Positions 21,013-32,694 of a stretch of 64,000 nucleotides of DNA are shown in pieces. The translations under genes were made by a program, and so were the position numbers. This DNA comes from Taxillus chinensis. Lineage: Eukaryota > Streptophyta > Magnoliopsida > Santalales > Loranthaceae. Under the pieces are notes generated by a model that saw only the letters and a list, made by a program, of their open reading frames with translations, was not told the DNA's origin and did not search any database. The stretch covers positions 15,855,986 to 15,919,985 of the forward strand of contig CM042088.1 in NCBI GenBank assembly GCA_023512835.1, in the 5' to 3' direction. Each line of letters opens with the position of its first letter. Positions within the stretch are counted from its first letter, which is position 1.

Positions 21013-22370
21013 CTCCTGGGCCGTTGCCGTGGTGGTTCGTGTCGTTGGGAGCCGTCTAGCGTGGAGGTTAGGACAAAGTCGAGGTAGGGATTTATGTTCT
21101 TCCTAACTCCCCTCTCGTTTTAGGATATACACCTATATATATATGTAAATCCATATAGGTGTGATCTCCTATATGGATGTTGGCCTTCGCTGGCATGTTC
21201 TGTTGATTTGATGTTGAATTTGGCCTGAGGATTTTCTGGGTTTGTTTATGCACACTATGTGTTTGATGAAATGTCTAAGAGGTCCGCACACCATGTGTTT
21301 GATAAAATGTCTGTGAGGCCCGCATGCCATGTATTCAATATAATGTCTGTGAGACCTTGTATATGAGTGCTTGATGATATACCTGTGTGACTGGTGTGTA
21401 CCGTGTTTGATTTGTATTTGATTTTTAGCCTATGAGGCTGATGTGTGTGACTTGTATCCGACCATGTTGGTCCTTCCGAGATAAAGTGTAAATGCTGTGT
21501 CTGAGTTACATGTTGAGATGTAATGCTATCTTTGTTCGTTGATCCGTTTGAGACCGAGTGAGATATGGGCCAGGCACAATAGCTGGACCCCTTTGAGATT
21601 TGGCCAGGACGTGGTCCTGAGTCTCGGTGTAGCACTCACGACGGTGGGCTAAGTCTACACCCATTCCTGAGGGTAGATATGGCGCCCGAGGAGGTGGTTG
21701 ACCATATCGACTCGGGTGGAAAATGTTGCATTGGTGTCCATGCAACATTCGCCTGAATGTGGTATGTCATGTCGCCGTGGTGGCGGGGTGTCCCTGCCCT
21801 TCGGTGCGGGTTCAGGTAAAGAGTGTTTCCTGGGTGATGTTTGCTGCGTTAGCCTTAGGCACGACACGAGCACAAGCATACACATATCATGCATGTTGTA
21901 CGGCGGGACGGGTCCGGGGGAGACCGGATCCCTACCGAGCCGTGGTTTGCTCACCCCTCCTATAAACTGTTCTTTTGCAGGGTTTAGCAGGCGGTAGGTG
22001 AAGGCCGAGGAGCTAGGCCCCCGAGGCCGAAAGTTTTATATTATTTTCTTTGTTGTACTTTGGTTTTATGTGTTTGGATTTTGGTTTGGTTTTATTGATG
22101 GCTTCATAGGGGTTTTTCCCCGATGGGTTGTAATAAACATTTAGTCTTTGAAATGAAATAAAATGAGATGTTGTTATTCAATTTGTGTTTGTGTGCATGG
22201 TTTGGGAGCAGGAGCATGCCCCTTGGCATGTTAGCCTGATTGTGCGGGTTTGGGACAAGACACCGTGCTAGAAGTCCTTTTAAGGTGCTTGCACCAACCC
22301 CTTGTCCCTTCGGGTGCGGGCATGGGCAGTCACTACTCATTTCCAAGTGGAAGGAAATTGGGGCGTGACA
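20401..22370 (+). repeat. 5' LTR of element C2
   Basis: 1970 bp, TGTAAGGACCCG...GCGTGACA. Promoter 20841-20917, (GA)n tract about 20976-21009, donor-like GAG|GTAGGG at 21084, acceptor-like TTCTTTTGCAG ending 21980, AATAAA 22132-22137, hairpin 22298-22326. Confidence 0.93.
20841..20917 (+). promoter_or_regulatory. Core promoter of C2 5' LTR
   Basis: Two ACGTCG near-palindromes (20841-20862, 20877-20898) and TATATAA (20911-20917), the same arrangement and spacing as in element A. Confidence 0.7.
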
Positions 22371-22373
22371 ATA

Positions 22374-22385
22374 TGGTATCGAAGC
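22374..22385 (+). promoter_or_regulatory. Primer-binding site of C2
   Basis: TGGTATCGAAGC, an initiator tRNA-Met complement variant, three bases after the LTR. Confidence 0.88.
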
Positions 22386-22840
22386 GATAGTTCATGGTCT
22401 AGTGGACCTAGGATAGTGGGGAGGCCTGGTCGCTTCGAGACTCTTGGGAGGCGGTATAGGACACGCCTGATCAACGTGGCCCTATCCTGGTTTTCTGGGG
22501 TGTACTCGGGGGTAGTTAGACCAAGGAGTAGGGCACTTGCATTTGGGTTGAGGGTGCATACATGCATTGGCATTAGGGCACTAGTTTAATTTCAGGTATG
22601 AGTATTGTGATTGGACATGCTATGTTCTTTGAAACTTGTTGCTAAAAAACAAAAATTTTGTTGTTGTGAAATTCGGTGATTTTCTCGTGAGACTTGTTGC
22701 TATGAATTGCTACCGTGTGCTTCGTGATTTACCTGTGTGTTTAAATGTAAAGTGTTGCTTGAGTACCTCATGGCCCATGGGGATGAGGGTGTGTAGAGCT
22801 TGAGAGAAGCCGATCCTAGTTTGGTTTAAATTATGTAGAC

Positions 22841-23960
22841 TATGCCCCCTAGGAGAGTAACCCGAGCTACTCCAGTGTAGAAGATGAATCTTCGCCCGTG
22901 GCCGGAGAGGGAAGAGGACAACAGCGTGTAGAGGGCGATGATCCCCTGGAGTGGATCATGGCCCAAGTTTGGGCCCTAAGTGAGAACGTGCAAGGCATGC
23001 GTGAGGACCTCGGGGGAGAGATCCTAAACGAGGTGCGTCAGGAGATGATGGCACGACAGCGGTGCCACCCGTCCTCCACCCCGTGAGGCGGAACCCCCGT
23101 GTAGGCAGGAAGTGCCGGTGAGGCGGGAAGAGGGAGACGTGTTGACGCAGTTCCGAAAGGAACATCCACCAAGGTTCAAGGGAGGAGCCGAACCTCTAGG
23201 AGCAGAGCACGGCCGCGGCAGATCGAGCATGTGTTCTCCTTTCTTCGACCCCGAGAGGAAGACAAGGTGAGACTAGCGGTCCGGCAGTTGGAGGAGGAAG
23301 CCTTGGAATGGTGGCTTAGCATCTCAGGAAGCCGGGACATGGAGACCATGGCCTGGAATGAGTTCCTCCAGCTGTTCCATGAGGAGTTCTTTCCAAAGTC
23401 ATTGCGGTGGCGAAGCGGGAGGAGTTCGACGGCTGAAACAGGGATCGCGCTTAGTAGCGAGTATGAGCGAGATTTCCGGGGCTGAGTCGGTTTGCTCCGA
23501 AGCAATATCAAGGGAGGACCTGAAGGCCCATAAGTTTACCATGGGTCTCAAACCTGCCCTGAAGCAAAGGGTGGAGATCCTGCGGACCGAAGACCTATCT
23601 TGAAGTCGTGGACACCGCCAAGATTGTTGAGAGAGGATTAGAGGAGGGAAGACAGGCTCACCAGGAGCGGATGGGGGCGAGCGCGTGCGACAAGCACGGT
23701 GAAGCCAAGAGGCGGAAGGTTGAGCCCGGGAGTGGGACTCTTCCCAAGGATAGGGGCCAAGCTTCAATGGCTCCACCCGGATCCCGTTACTTTGGAGGAC
23801 AGGGGAGCGGCCTGGGAACTTCCCAAGCGGGTGTACCTCTTGTGGCCTGTCAGGGCACGTCAAACGTGAGTGCCCCAAGCAGCACTTGACGTGTCATAGC
23901 CGTGGGAAGGTGGGACACATCAGCAAGGTGTGTTTCAAGAAGGGGAACAATGGGGGAGCT
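22841..23960 (+). pseudogene. gag of element C2
   Basis: ATG at 22841 opens MPPRRVTRATPV and then a stop; the coiled N-terminal part resumes in another frame (22898-23086). The capsid core follows (FRKEHPPRFKG; HVFSFLRPREEDKVRLAVRQ at 23231-23400; EDLKAHKFTMGL). The first zinc knuckle (CTSCGLSGHVKREC, about 23838-23879) is intact. The second (CHSRGKVGHISKVC) has Arg for its second Cys. At least eight frame changes occur between 22873 and 23600, most at CAG/CTG/CCG positions when compared with element A. Confidence 0.85.
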
Positions 23961-24199
23961 GGAAGCTTAGCACAAGGGAGCAGGGGTGGGACCCAATTTC
24001 AGGCCCCAGCCCCTAAGCCAGCACATTCGTGGCAGGCTAGTCAGGCCGGTTCCGGTCACACTAGGCCACGGGGGAGAGGCAACCACAAGGAGGATCGGAG
24101 GGGCGTCCCGGTGGACTCGCAGCGGGAGCAAGAGGGAAGACAAGTGAGGCTAGTGGTGGGGCAAGCCAAGGCAGAGTGTTCGCGCTTACCTCAACACCA

Positions 24200-26120
24200 G
24201 TTGAAATGGAGGATTTACCATCACCCTCCGAGGAAGGTGGAGCTGGACCTTCGGTGGTTCGAGGTACTATTCTAATATCCCGCACCGTTGTTGCCGCATT
24301 GTTTGATACCGAGCTTCGTGCTCCCTGATTGCTAAGTCCTTGGTGGAGAGCCTTGGACTTGATTGTGTGGAGGCCGATAGACCTCCGAGGGTCGAGTCCC
24401 CAATGGGAGGAGTGGAGTTGATCCACCAAATGTGTCGAGAGTGTGCGCTTACGATAGGAGAGGTTGACCTCTCATTTGATTTGTACGTAATGCCCATGAG
24501 GACCTTTAGTTTGATTCTGGGGATGGACTGGTTGATGGCCTTTTAGGCTAAGATTGACTGCTATAGGCGACGAGTATCGTTTATTACACCCACAGGATCT
24601 TTCTGTACCCTAGTGGGTGAATGGGATAGGGATGCTGGGAGAGCTGGACCGACGAGGGAGCTATGGGGCAATATTACCCATAGGCTTGCCACCCTAACCT
24701 TTGAGGAGGAAGGTAACTTAGAGAAAAGGGTGTGGCCAGATGTAGTCGGGAATTTCCAGGATGTCTTTCCTGGGGAGTTGTTGGAGTTGCCTCCACACAG
24801 AAGTATCGAGTTCACGATTGAACTGTTGCCAGGGGTGGGACCCATCTCACAAGTAGCATACCGGATGGGACCCGCCGAGTTCCGGGAGCTTCAGGGCGGA
24901 TAAAGGAACTGGGAGATAAAGGTTTTATCCGTCCTAGTACCTCACCTTGGGGTGCACCGGTCTTGTTTGCTAAGAAGGCAGATGGTTCGTTGCGGCTTTG
25001 CATTGATTATCGGAAGCTGAATCAAGTAACGGTAAAGAACAAGTACCCTTTGCCGCGGATTGATGACTTATTCGACCAGCTGAGTGGGGCACGGTGGTTT
25101 TCAAAGATCAATCTGCGTTCGGGATATCACCAATTGAGGGTCAGGAGCGAAGACATCCCTAAGACGGCATTCAGTGCGGATACGGACACTATGAGTGGTT
25201 AGTGATGCCTTTTGGGCTCACGAACGCACCTCTTGTGTTCATGCATCTAATGAATTAGGTATTTGCCCCATACCTGGATTCCTTCGTGGTGGTATTTATT
25301 GACGACATCCTTGTGTACTCCAAAACCCAAGCCGAGCATGAGGAGCACTTGGCCGTGGTCTCGCAGGCACTACGAGATCATCACTTGTATGCTAAATTTA
25401 GCAAGTGTGACTTCTGGATGCGAGAGGTGTATTTTCTTGGGCATGTAGTATCTGCCGAAGGAGTTAGAGTGGACCCAACCAAGATTGAGTCCGTAGCATC
25501 TTGGAAGAGGCCCACAAATGTTTTTGAGATCCGGAGTTTCTTGGGTCCGCGGGGGGTATTACCGGCGTTTTGTGGAAGGGTTTTCTCGGTTGGCGGCACC
25601 TATGACAGCTCTTACACGGAAGGGAGCCAAATTCGAGTGGACGGACAAGTGCCAGGCAGGCATTCGAGGAGTTGAAGACTCGCCTAACTACTGCACCGGT
25701 GTTGAGTCTACCCGCAGGAGGGAGTGCGATTCGAGGTGTATTGTGATGCGTCTCGCGTTGGACCTGGGGTGTGTTCTGATGCAAGAACGCCAAGTCATAG
25801 CATATGGCTCGCGACAGTGAAGTCTCATGAGCAAAACTACCCAACACACGACCTGGAGTTAGCAGCAGTTATTTTTGCCCTGAAGTCTTGGCGACATTAC
25901 CTGTTGGGAGAGAAATTTGTGGTATATACCGACCACAAAAGCCTACGGTATATCTTCACCCAGAGAGACCTAAATTTGCGCCAACGGAGGTGGGTAGAGT
26001 ACCTGCAAATGTTTGACTTCACGCTCTCCTACACGCCTGGGAAGGGAAATTTAGTGGCCGACGCGCTAAGTAGAAAAGGGAAAGCCGAGGTTTCCATGAG
26101 AGAATGGAAAATGATGGGAG
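24200..26120 (+). pseudogene. Protease, reverse transcriptase and RNase H of C2
   Basis: Protease begins near 24260 (ISRTVVAALFDT); one base is missing at 24310 inside the catalytic [30 protein letters not shown] and FIDDILVYS (about 25297-25323) are clear. RNase [30 protein letters not shown] and VADALSRKG. Stops TAG at 24544 and 25256 replace conserved Gln codons. Frame changes occur at about 24310, 24893, 25173, 25550, 25653, 25762 and 25816. Open pieces are 24613-24903, 24963-25202, 25286-25675 and 25724-26191. Confidence 0.88.
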
Positions 26121-26189
26121 CGGTTGGCGGTGCTTCAGGTGCAACCCGCTTTCAGCAAGTGAGGGAGCTATCCTGTGTCCTCTCACCGT

Positions 26190-27625
26190 GATACCGAGTT
26201 GTATCAGCGTGTCCATGAGGGACAGTTAGGCGACGTGGATCGTGAGGTGATCCGGGCCCAGGATAGAGGCCGGAGAGCCGTCGAGGACCGGACGAAGGAG
26301 TTGAGCATGAGCCTGAAATTTCGAGGGCGTCGATAGTACCACCTCCCTTGCGTGAGGATGTGCCGAGGGAATTTCATCATTCCCGTTTGGCTGTACATCC
26401 AGGAGGAACTAAGATGTATCATGCCGTTCGCGCACGCTGGTGGCCGGGGCTGAAACGGAGTGTAAGCGAGTTTGTTTCCAGGTGCCTTACCGTCGGCAAG
26501 TGAAGGCGAACACCAACGACCCGCTGGTCAATTGCGGCCTTTTACCTGTAGCCGAGTGGAAGTGGGAGCATATTACCATGGACTTCGTGACGGGACTTCC
26601 TACAACTTCGGGAGAAAGGACATGATTTGGGTCATAGTGGACCGCTTAACTAAGTCAGCCCATTTCTTGGCAATTCGAGAGCGCGACTCTATCGGCACGT
26701 TAAGCCAGGTTGTATGTTGATGAAATTGTCCGCTTGCACGGAGTACCCTTGTCTATTGTTTCCAGACGGGGATGCGCGGTTTACATCCCGGTTTTGGGGA
26801 GGTCTGCAGGAAGCATTGGGAACCCGACTTAATTTGAGTACCGCATTCCATCCCTGAGACCGATGGTCAGTCCGAGAGGACCATTCAAACATTGGAAGAC
26901 TTGTTGAGGGCTTGTGTACTTGATTTTGGAGGATCATGGGCTTCCCACCTTCCTCCTGGTGGAGTTTGCCTATAATAACAGTTACCGGTCTTCGATTGGG
27001 ATGGCCCCGTTTGAGGCATTGTATGGCCGACCGTGTCGGTCTCCATTATGTTGGGCCGAAGGCGGAGAGGCAACTATGTTAGGACCTCAATTGGTCCAGG
27101 AGGCTACGGCAAAAGTTCGGCTGATTCGGCAACGCCTTCTTACACTCGGAGCGGTGAGAAGTCTTATGTAGATCGCCGACGCCGACCGTTGGAGTTTTTG
27201 GTGGGAGACCACGTATTCCTTCGTGTTTCTCCACGGAGAGGGCATAAGCGATTTGGGACTGGGTCCAAGTTGTCCCCTCGGTACATTGGACCGTTCGAGA
27301 TTTTGGGCAGAGTTGGACCTGTTGCTTATAGGTTGGCATTACCACCTAGTTTGAGCAGAGTTCATAATGTTTTCCATGTATCCCGGTTGCGGAAATATCA
27401 CCCGGATCCCACACACGTGCTAGATTGGGGTACCCTGGATCTCGGAGAGGATGTGTCCGTTGTCGGGACACCCATTCGTATTGTCGATAAGCGCGAAAAG
27501 CACTGCGAGGTAAGACTATTCCGTTGGTTCGGGTGTTGTGGCAACACCGAGGGCCGGAGGAAGAGACCTGGGAGCGTGAGATCGCGATGCGTGCTCATTA
27601 TCCTGATCCGTTCGAGGACGAACGG
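26190..27625 (+). pseudogene. Integrase and chromodomain-like tail of C2
   Basis: Zinc-binding domain near 26370-26500 ([21 protein letters not shown]), then the integrase core in pieces (MDFVTGLP about 26577, [17 protein letters not shown] 26622-26670, [14 protein letters not shown] 26995-27036). The largest open piece is 27033-27668: SPRRGHKRFGTGSKLSPRYI, YRLALPPSLSRVHNVFHVSR, then a tail diverted by a base loss near 27508. Purine-rich TTCGAGGACGAA at 27610 marks the normal end. Extra bases at 26708, 26853 and 26955 each lie at a CAG or CTG. Confidence 0.87.
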
Positions 27626-27833
27626 CTCTGAAGGAGGGGAGGAGGGCAAGCATCAAACTTCAACATAATCAGGTACTTGCCCAACTAGTTATGACCATGT
27701 AGAGTGTATAAATGTGTGAAATAATTTGTGATTTGTTGTGTATTAATTTGTGCTAGAGGGTGTTAGAGGCCTATGCTTTGGTTGTGATTGTTTTCTTTCA
27801 TTCCACCTTTTCTTTTCGAGGACGAAAAGTCTT

Positions 27834-27846
27834 AAGGGGGAGAGGA
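27834..27846 (+). promoter_or_regulatory. Polypurine tract of C2
   Basis: AAGGGGGAGAGGA, identical to the tract of element A, abutting the 3' LTR. A second purine block lies at 27631-27646. Confidence 0.9.
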
Positions 27847-28416
27847 TGTAAGGACCCGTACCTTGAGTTAGTCACGAGTTAGTCACGTTTTGCCTTCCGA
27901 GTAGAGTTTTTCTAGATTTTGACCTAGTGAATGGGCTCAAATGAATTCACGTGCAAAAGGAAAGATGCTTAGAATGATGTCCTCTATCTACCACGAAGTT
28001 TCAGGCCAAACGGACGTGTATGTGAGGTGCACGTGATATGGGTCCAATTCACGTGCAAGTGTGGTTGTCTTCTAAATGATGCAAGGAGGCTAGGGGTGAA
28101 GTTTGAGAGCATTTGGAGTCCATTTGGAGTTGCACGTGAATTGGGAATTCACGTGCAAATTGGCGTGCAACCATATTTTTGCATGGTTCCCTTGGTTTTG
28201 ACATTCTAATGATCTTTCTCCAAAGGACCATGTTGAAATTCCGAGTATTTTGGCCTATATGGGTGCGGAAAGGTGCTAACTTGTGTGATCAAAACTACGT
28301 CGTTTTGATCCTGGGTTTACTTAATCAAAACTACGTCGTTTTGATGTGGGTAGTGTCTATATAAGGAGGGCTTGAGTTTGAGTTTAGGGTTCTTGTGTTC
28401 TTCCTTGCTGCATGCC

Positions 28417-28455
<39 letters not shown>

Positions 28456-29815
28456 CTCCAGGGCCGTTGCCGTGGTGGTTCGTGTCGTTGGGAGCCGTCT
28501 CAGCGTGGAGGTTAGGACAAAGTCGGAGGTAGGGATTTATGTTCTTCCTAACTCCCCTCTCGTTTTAGGATATACACCTATATATATATGTAAATCCATA
28601 TAGGTGTGATCTCCTATATGGATGTTGGCCTTCAGTGGCATGTTCGTTGATTTGATGTTGAATTTGGCCCGAGGATTTTCTGGGTTTGTTTATGCACACT
28701 ATGTGTTTGATGAAATGTCTAAGAGGTCCGCACACCATGTGTTTGATAAAATGTCCGTGAGGCTCGCATGCCATGTATTCAATATAATGTCTGTGAGACC
28801 TTGTATATGAGTGCTTGATGATATACCGTGTGACTGGTGTGTACCGTGTTTGATTTGTATTTGATTTTTAGCCTATGAGGCTGATGTGTGTGACTTGTAT
28901 CCGACCATGTTGGTCCTTCCGAGATAAAGTGTAAACTGTGTCGTTGAGTTACATGTTGAGATGTAATGCTTATGCCGTTCGTTGATCTGTTTGAGACCGA
29001 GCCGAGATATGGGCCAGGCACAATAGCTGGACCCCTTTGAGATTTGGCCAGGACGTGGTCCTGAGTCTCGGTGTAGCACTCACGACGGTGGGCTAAGTCT
29101 ACACCCATTCCTGAGGGTAGATATGGCGCCCGAGGAGGTGGTTGACCATATCGACTCGGGTGGAAAATGTTGCATTGGTGTCCATGCAACATTCGCCGAA
29201 TGTGGTATGTCATGTCGCCGTGGTGGCGGGGTGTCCTCTGCCCTTCGGTGCGGGTTCAGGTAAAGAGTGTTTCATGGGTGATGTTTCTTTGCGTTAGCCT
29301 TAGGCACGACACGAGCACAAGCATACACATATCATGCATGTTGTACTGCCGGGACGGGTCAGGGGAGACTGGATCCCTACCGAGCCGTGGTTTGCTCACC
29401 CCTCCTATAAACTGTTCTTTTGCAGGGTTTAGCGGGCGGTAGGTGAAGGCCGAGGAGCTAGGCCCCCGAGGCCGAAAGTTTTATATTATTTTCTTTGTTG
29501 TACTTTGGTTTTATGTGTTTGGATTTTGGTTTGGTTTTATTGATGGCTTCATAGGGGTTTTTCCCCAGCCGGGTTGTAATAAACATTTAGTCTTTGAAAT
29601 GAAATAAAATGAGATGTTGTTATTCAATTTGTGTTTGTGTGCATGGTTTGGGAGCAGGAGCATGCCCCTTGGCATGTTAGCTTGATTGTGCAGGTTTGGG
29701 ACAAGACCCGTGCTAGAAGTCCTTTTAAGGTGCTTGCACCAACCCCTTGTCCCTTCGGGTGCGGGCATGGGCAGCCACTACTCATTTCCAAGTGGAAGGA
29801 AATTGGGGCGTGACA
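27847..29815 (+). repeat. 3' LTR of element C2
   Basis: 1969 bp and very similar to 20401-22370. Most differences are one-base indels rather than substitutions, for example ACAGAA versus ACGAA (20546/27993) and CCTGAA versus CCGAA (21752/29197). Promoter 28288-28364, GA tract about 28420-28452, donor at 28529, acceptor ending 29425, AATAAA about 29579, hairpin 29743-29771. Confidence 0.93.
28288..28364 (+). promoter_or_regulatory. Core promoter of C2 3' LTR
   Basis: Two ACGTCG near-palindromes (28288-28309, 28324-28345) and TATATAA (28358-28364). Confidence 0.6.
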
Positions 29816-29820
29816 TGGTA

Positions 29821-30338
29821 CCCTAAGATTCGCCATAATCCGGGAGTTGTCGGATGGTTTTGCTACATGGATGGTATAGATGGTTATTGTTAAGTAAGTT
29901 TGGTTGCCTAAAAAAAAAAAAAGAGTGAAAAAAAGAAAAAAAAAAGTGATTGGCCAATCCATTGCATATATCTTGTTTAGCTCCAAGTAATCTTTACCTA
30001 TTTGTTTAACTTCAAGTATGTGTATGAATGATGGCATAATATTTGGAGTATGAAATGACTATGGTTAACTTTTGAGTATGCTTACTCTTAGCCAACTGAT
30101 TAATAATTGCATATTTGTGTGACTTAATTAAGTGTCATGAATGAGAGATGGCTTGAAAGAATAAAGAAGTTGATGAATTTTTTTTTAGTTCACATACTCA
30201 CATCTATACTGGAACTTAATTCGTGATATTTAAGTTGTTCTCTTTGTATATTTAAATTTGCATGATTAGATAATCTTTATTTGGTGCTTAATTTTAGTAT
30301 TTGTTCGAAGACGACCAAAGTTCAAGTGTGGGGAAATT
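29821..30338 (+). other. Athila 3' noncoding region, second part, with PPT
   Basis: Continues 20395 after the C2 insertion. A-rich with no ORF. Ends with GTTCGAAGACGACC and a PPT, CAAGTGTGGGGAAAT (about 30323-30337), next to the 3' LTR. Confidence 0.75.
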
Positions 30339-30609
30339 TGATAACTACATAATTTGTTATTAAATTTGTATTTAATTTGTGAGCTTTAATTTAATATTTT
30401 GTTGAATTAATGCGTTTTTATAATACTTTTCCCCAATTTCAATTATTTACTATTTTATTCACTTTTATAGATTTAATATTAATTTTAGTGGTTTTTAATA
30501 TTAAATTGATTATTCCAATCTGGATATTAATTCTCTGGGCTTAATTGATTATTTTAATTTTAATCTTAGTAGAATTTTTCTATATATATTTTGGTCAATT
30601 AAATTATAT

Positions 30610-30673
<64 letters not shown>

Positions 30674-31916
30674 TGTTTTTGCATGTTTTGTAGGTTGCAT
30701 TTGGAGGTCACGTAATGTAAAAATTGGAAAGAATCCATGAAGGCGTGGGACCATATTAAAGAAAGAGGAAAGAAATTAAACCAATATGTGAAAGGGGAAA
30801 AGGAAAATTGGGAAGCATTACTTGTGCATGGGAATTACACTGGTTAGATTTTTCATGGCATGGGCCCATTAAATGGGAAGTAATATCATCTCTCCATTAT
30901 ATATATTCCAGCATCACAGCGCCGCCTCCTCTGTTCAATCACCCATCGACACAGCCTATCTTTTCTTCCAATGCCAGCCACCCATGCAACACCTCCAATT
31001 ACGGCGGCAAGTGAGAGAAGACCCAGCGCAGTGCTTCGCCTCCACCGATTCATCTCTTCTTCCATCGCGCTACTCCAGCCTTCACCAAACACCCACATGC
31101 GCAGTAACGATCCACAAACCATATCCCATCGCCCAGCCTTTGCGTAGCAATTTTATGGAGCAGATATAGCAGAAAATGGAAAGAGATAGTGCAGTAGGCA
31201 TTAAAGATTCAGATCGAGTTCAAGACCGAATATTTAATTCTCTGCAGCCTATTTTTCTTAATTCTGTTGTTTTAATTTTTCCAAACAAATTTGTGATTTT
31301 CCAACCCATGGAGGGGTAAGTATTTTGTAATCAGTTTAGCGCAGCACTTTGGATGCTTATTTTGAATTCATGTTTTAATATTTAATTTGGTATTTTATAT
31401 GCTATGAATTAATTCTCGAACTCATTGATTTGTTAATTTAATATCTTGGTTAAGTGTTGAATTAATAATTCATCATGCGTTAATATTTTAATTGAGTGGA
31501 AAGATTTGTTTCGTAGGGAATGGGGCAATCTTTTGAGAATTAATTCATAATTATTTTGGTTGGAATAAATTCATAATTTAATTGTATTCAAGGTGTCTTG
31601 ATGCATTTGAGTTATGGGGCCATAATTTGTCTCTTGGGATAGTGATAAACAGCATTCAGGTGTGAAGTTAAACCGGTTACATTCTTTGATTAATTGAATT
31701 TCATAGTTTAAAATCTTTGCTTTAATTAGTTTTAATTCATTCAAAATTCCCTCAATTTTATATTTTTTATTTTTTATTAGTTTTTGTTAAACAGGTAATT
31801 AAATAGGTTGAATTGAATTTTATAAGTCTTTTGGTAGAGAACGATCTAGGTTAAGTCACTAGCTATACTTAGTTTAAATTTTATTTAGAGTGTGTGTGCG
31901 ACAAACGCTCTTTTCA
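30339..31916 (+). repeat. Athila 3' LTR
   Basis: 1578 bp, TGATAACTAC...CTCTTTTCA. AT-rich 5' part with an expanded TTA array, then sequence absent from the truncated 5' copy. The 98-codon ORF at 30873-31169 lies inside the LTR and is not a known protein. Confidence 0.87.
30613..30674. repeat. (TTA)n microsatellite
   Basis: About 20 TTA units in the Athila 3' LTR against about 8 at the same place in the 5' LTR (18522-18548), so it expanded after insertion. Confidence 0.9.
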
Positions 31917-32689
31917 AAAGGCTGCTAGGCGAGAAAATCCCTCCACAAAACGCCGGTAATAGCCCGCTAACCCCAAAAAGCTCCAGATCTCAAAAACATT
32001 GGTTGGCCTCCTCCAGGCTGATACTGCCTCCACCTTACCTAGATCCACCCTAATCCCCTCTACTAACACCACATGGCCAAGAAAGTAAACTTCCTACATC
32101 CAGAAGTTACACTTTGAGAACTTGGCGAATAGACGATGTTCCCTCAAAACCTACAATACCACAGCGAAGTGCTCCTCATGCTCCTCTCGGGAACGTGAAT
32201 AGACAAGAATGTCATCCATGAACACCACCACAAATGAATCAAGGTAAGGGGCAAATACCTGATTCATCAAATGCATGAACACTGCTGGTGCATTAGTGAG
32301 CCCAAATGGCATCACCAACCATTCATAGTGCCCATACCTACACTTGAAGGCTGTCTTGGGTACATCCTCATTTCTCACTCTTAACTGATGATAGCCAAAC
32401 CTCAAATCCACCTTGTAGAACCACCGTGCTCCACTCAGCTGATCAAACAAGTCATCTATACAGGGCAGAGGATACTTGTTCTTCACGGTCACCTGATTTA
32501 GCTTCCTATAATCAATGCACAAACGCAAGGAACCATCTGCCTTCTTTGCAAACAACACTGGAGCACCCCATGATGAGGTACTCAGTCTAATAAAACCTCT
32601 CTCTCCAAGCTCCACCAACTGCTTTTGGAGCTCTTGCAGCTTTGCTAGGCCCATACGATAAGCCACCTATGAGATGGGTCCCACTATAA
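31917..32689 (-). pseudogene. Reverse transcriptase of element B
   Basis: Minus strand. Open from 32666 to 32151: [44 protein letters not shown] and the catalytic FMDDILVYS (Met for the usual Ile, Asp-Asp kept). A stop at about 32150 is followed by [22 protein letters not shown] and [12 protein letters not shown] up to the Athila junction. The upstream end at 32690 abuts the target duplication of solo LTR E. Confidence 0.9.
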
Positions 32690-32694
32690 AGACT

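Larger units (their letters stand above)
20401..29815 (+). mobile_element. Ty3/gypsy Tekay/Del-like element C2, complete but riddled with small indels
   Basis: A 9.4-kb plus-strand element inside the Athila noncoding region, with a perfect TGGTA duplication (20396-20400 and 29816-29820). 5' LTR 20401-22370, PBS 22374-22385, gag from 22841, pol about 24200-27625, PPT 27834-27846, 3' LTR 27847-29815. Same gene order as A and the same promoter cassette, but diverged in LTR sequence. The coding frame is broken more than fifteen times, mostly by single-base gains or losses at CAG, CTG or CCG. Confidence 0.92.
18241..31916 (+). mobile_element. Athila-type Ty3/gypsy element, internally deleted, with C2 inside
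   Basis: The left LTR starts TGATAACT at 18241 and the right LTR ends TTTTCA at 31916. Flanks AAGGG (18236-18240) and AAAGG (31917-31921) are a target duplication with one mismatch; removing the element restores B's pol. The 5' LTR is cut at about 18858 and joined directly to integrase, so the rest of the LTR, the PBS, gag, protease, RT and RNase H are gone. Then follow a long noncoding 3' region split by C2 (20401-29815), a PPT (AAGTGTGGGG, about 30325-30334) and the 3' LTR. The Athila assignment comes from the integrase sequence and the AAGTGTGGGG-type PPT. Confidence 0.85.

Noticed and set aside
30873..31169. 98-codon ORF
   Set aside because: Inside the Athila 3' LTR with no recognised domain; chance ORF in a GC-richer patch.
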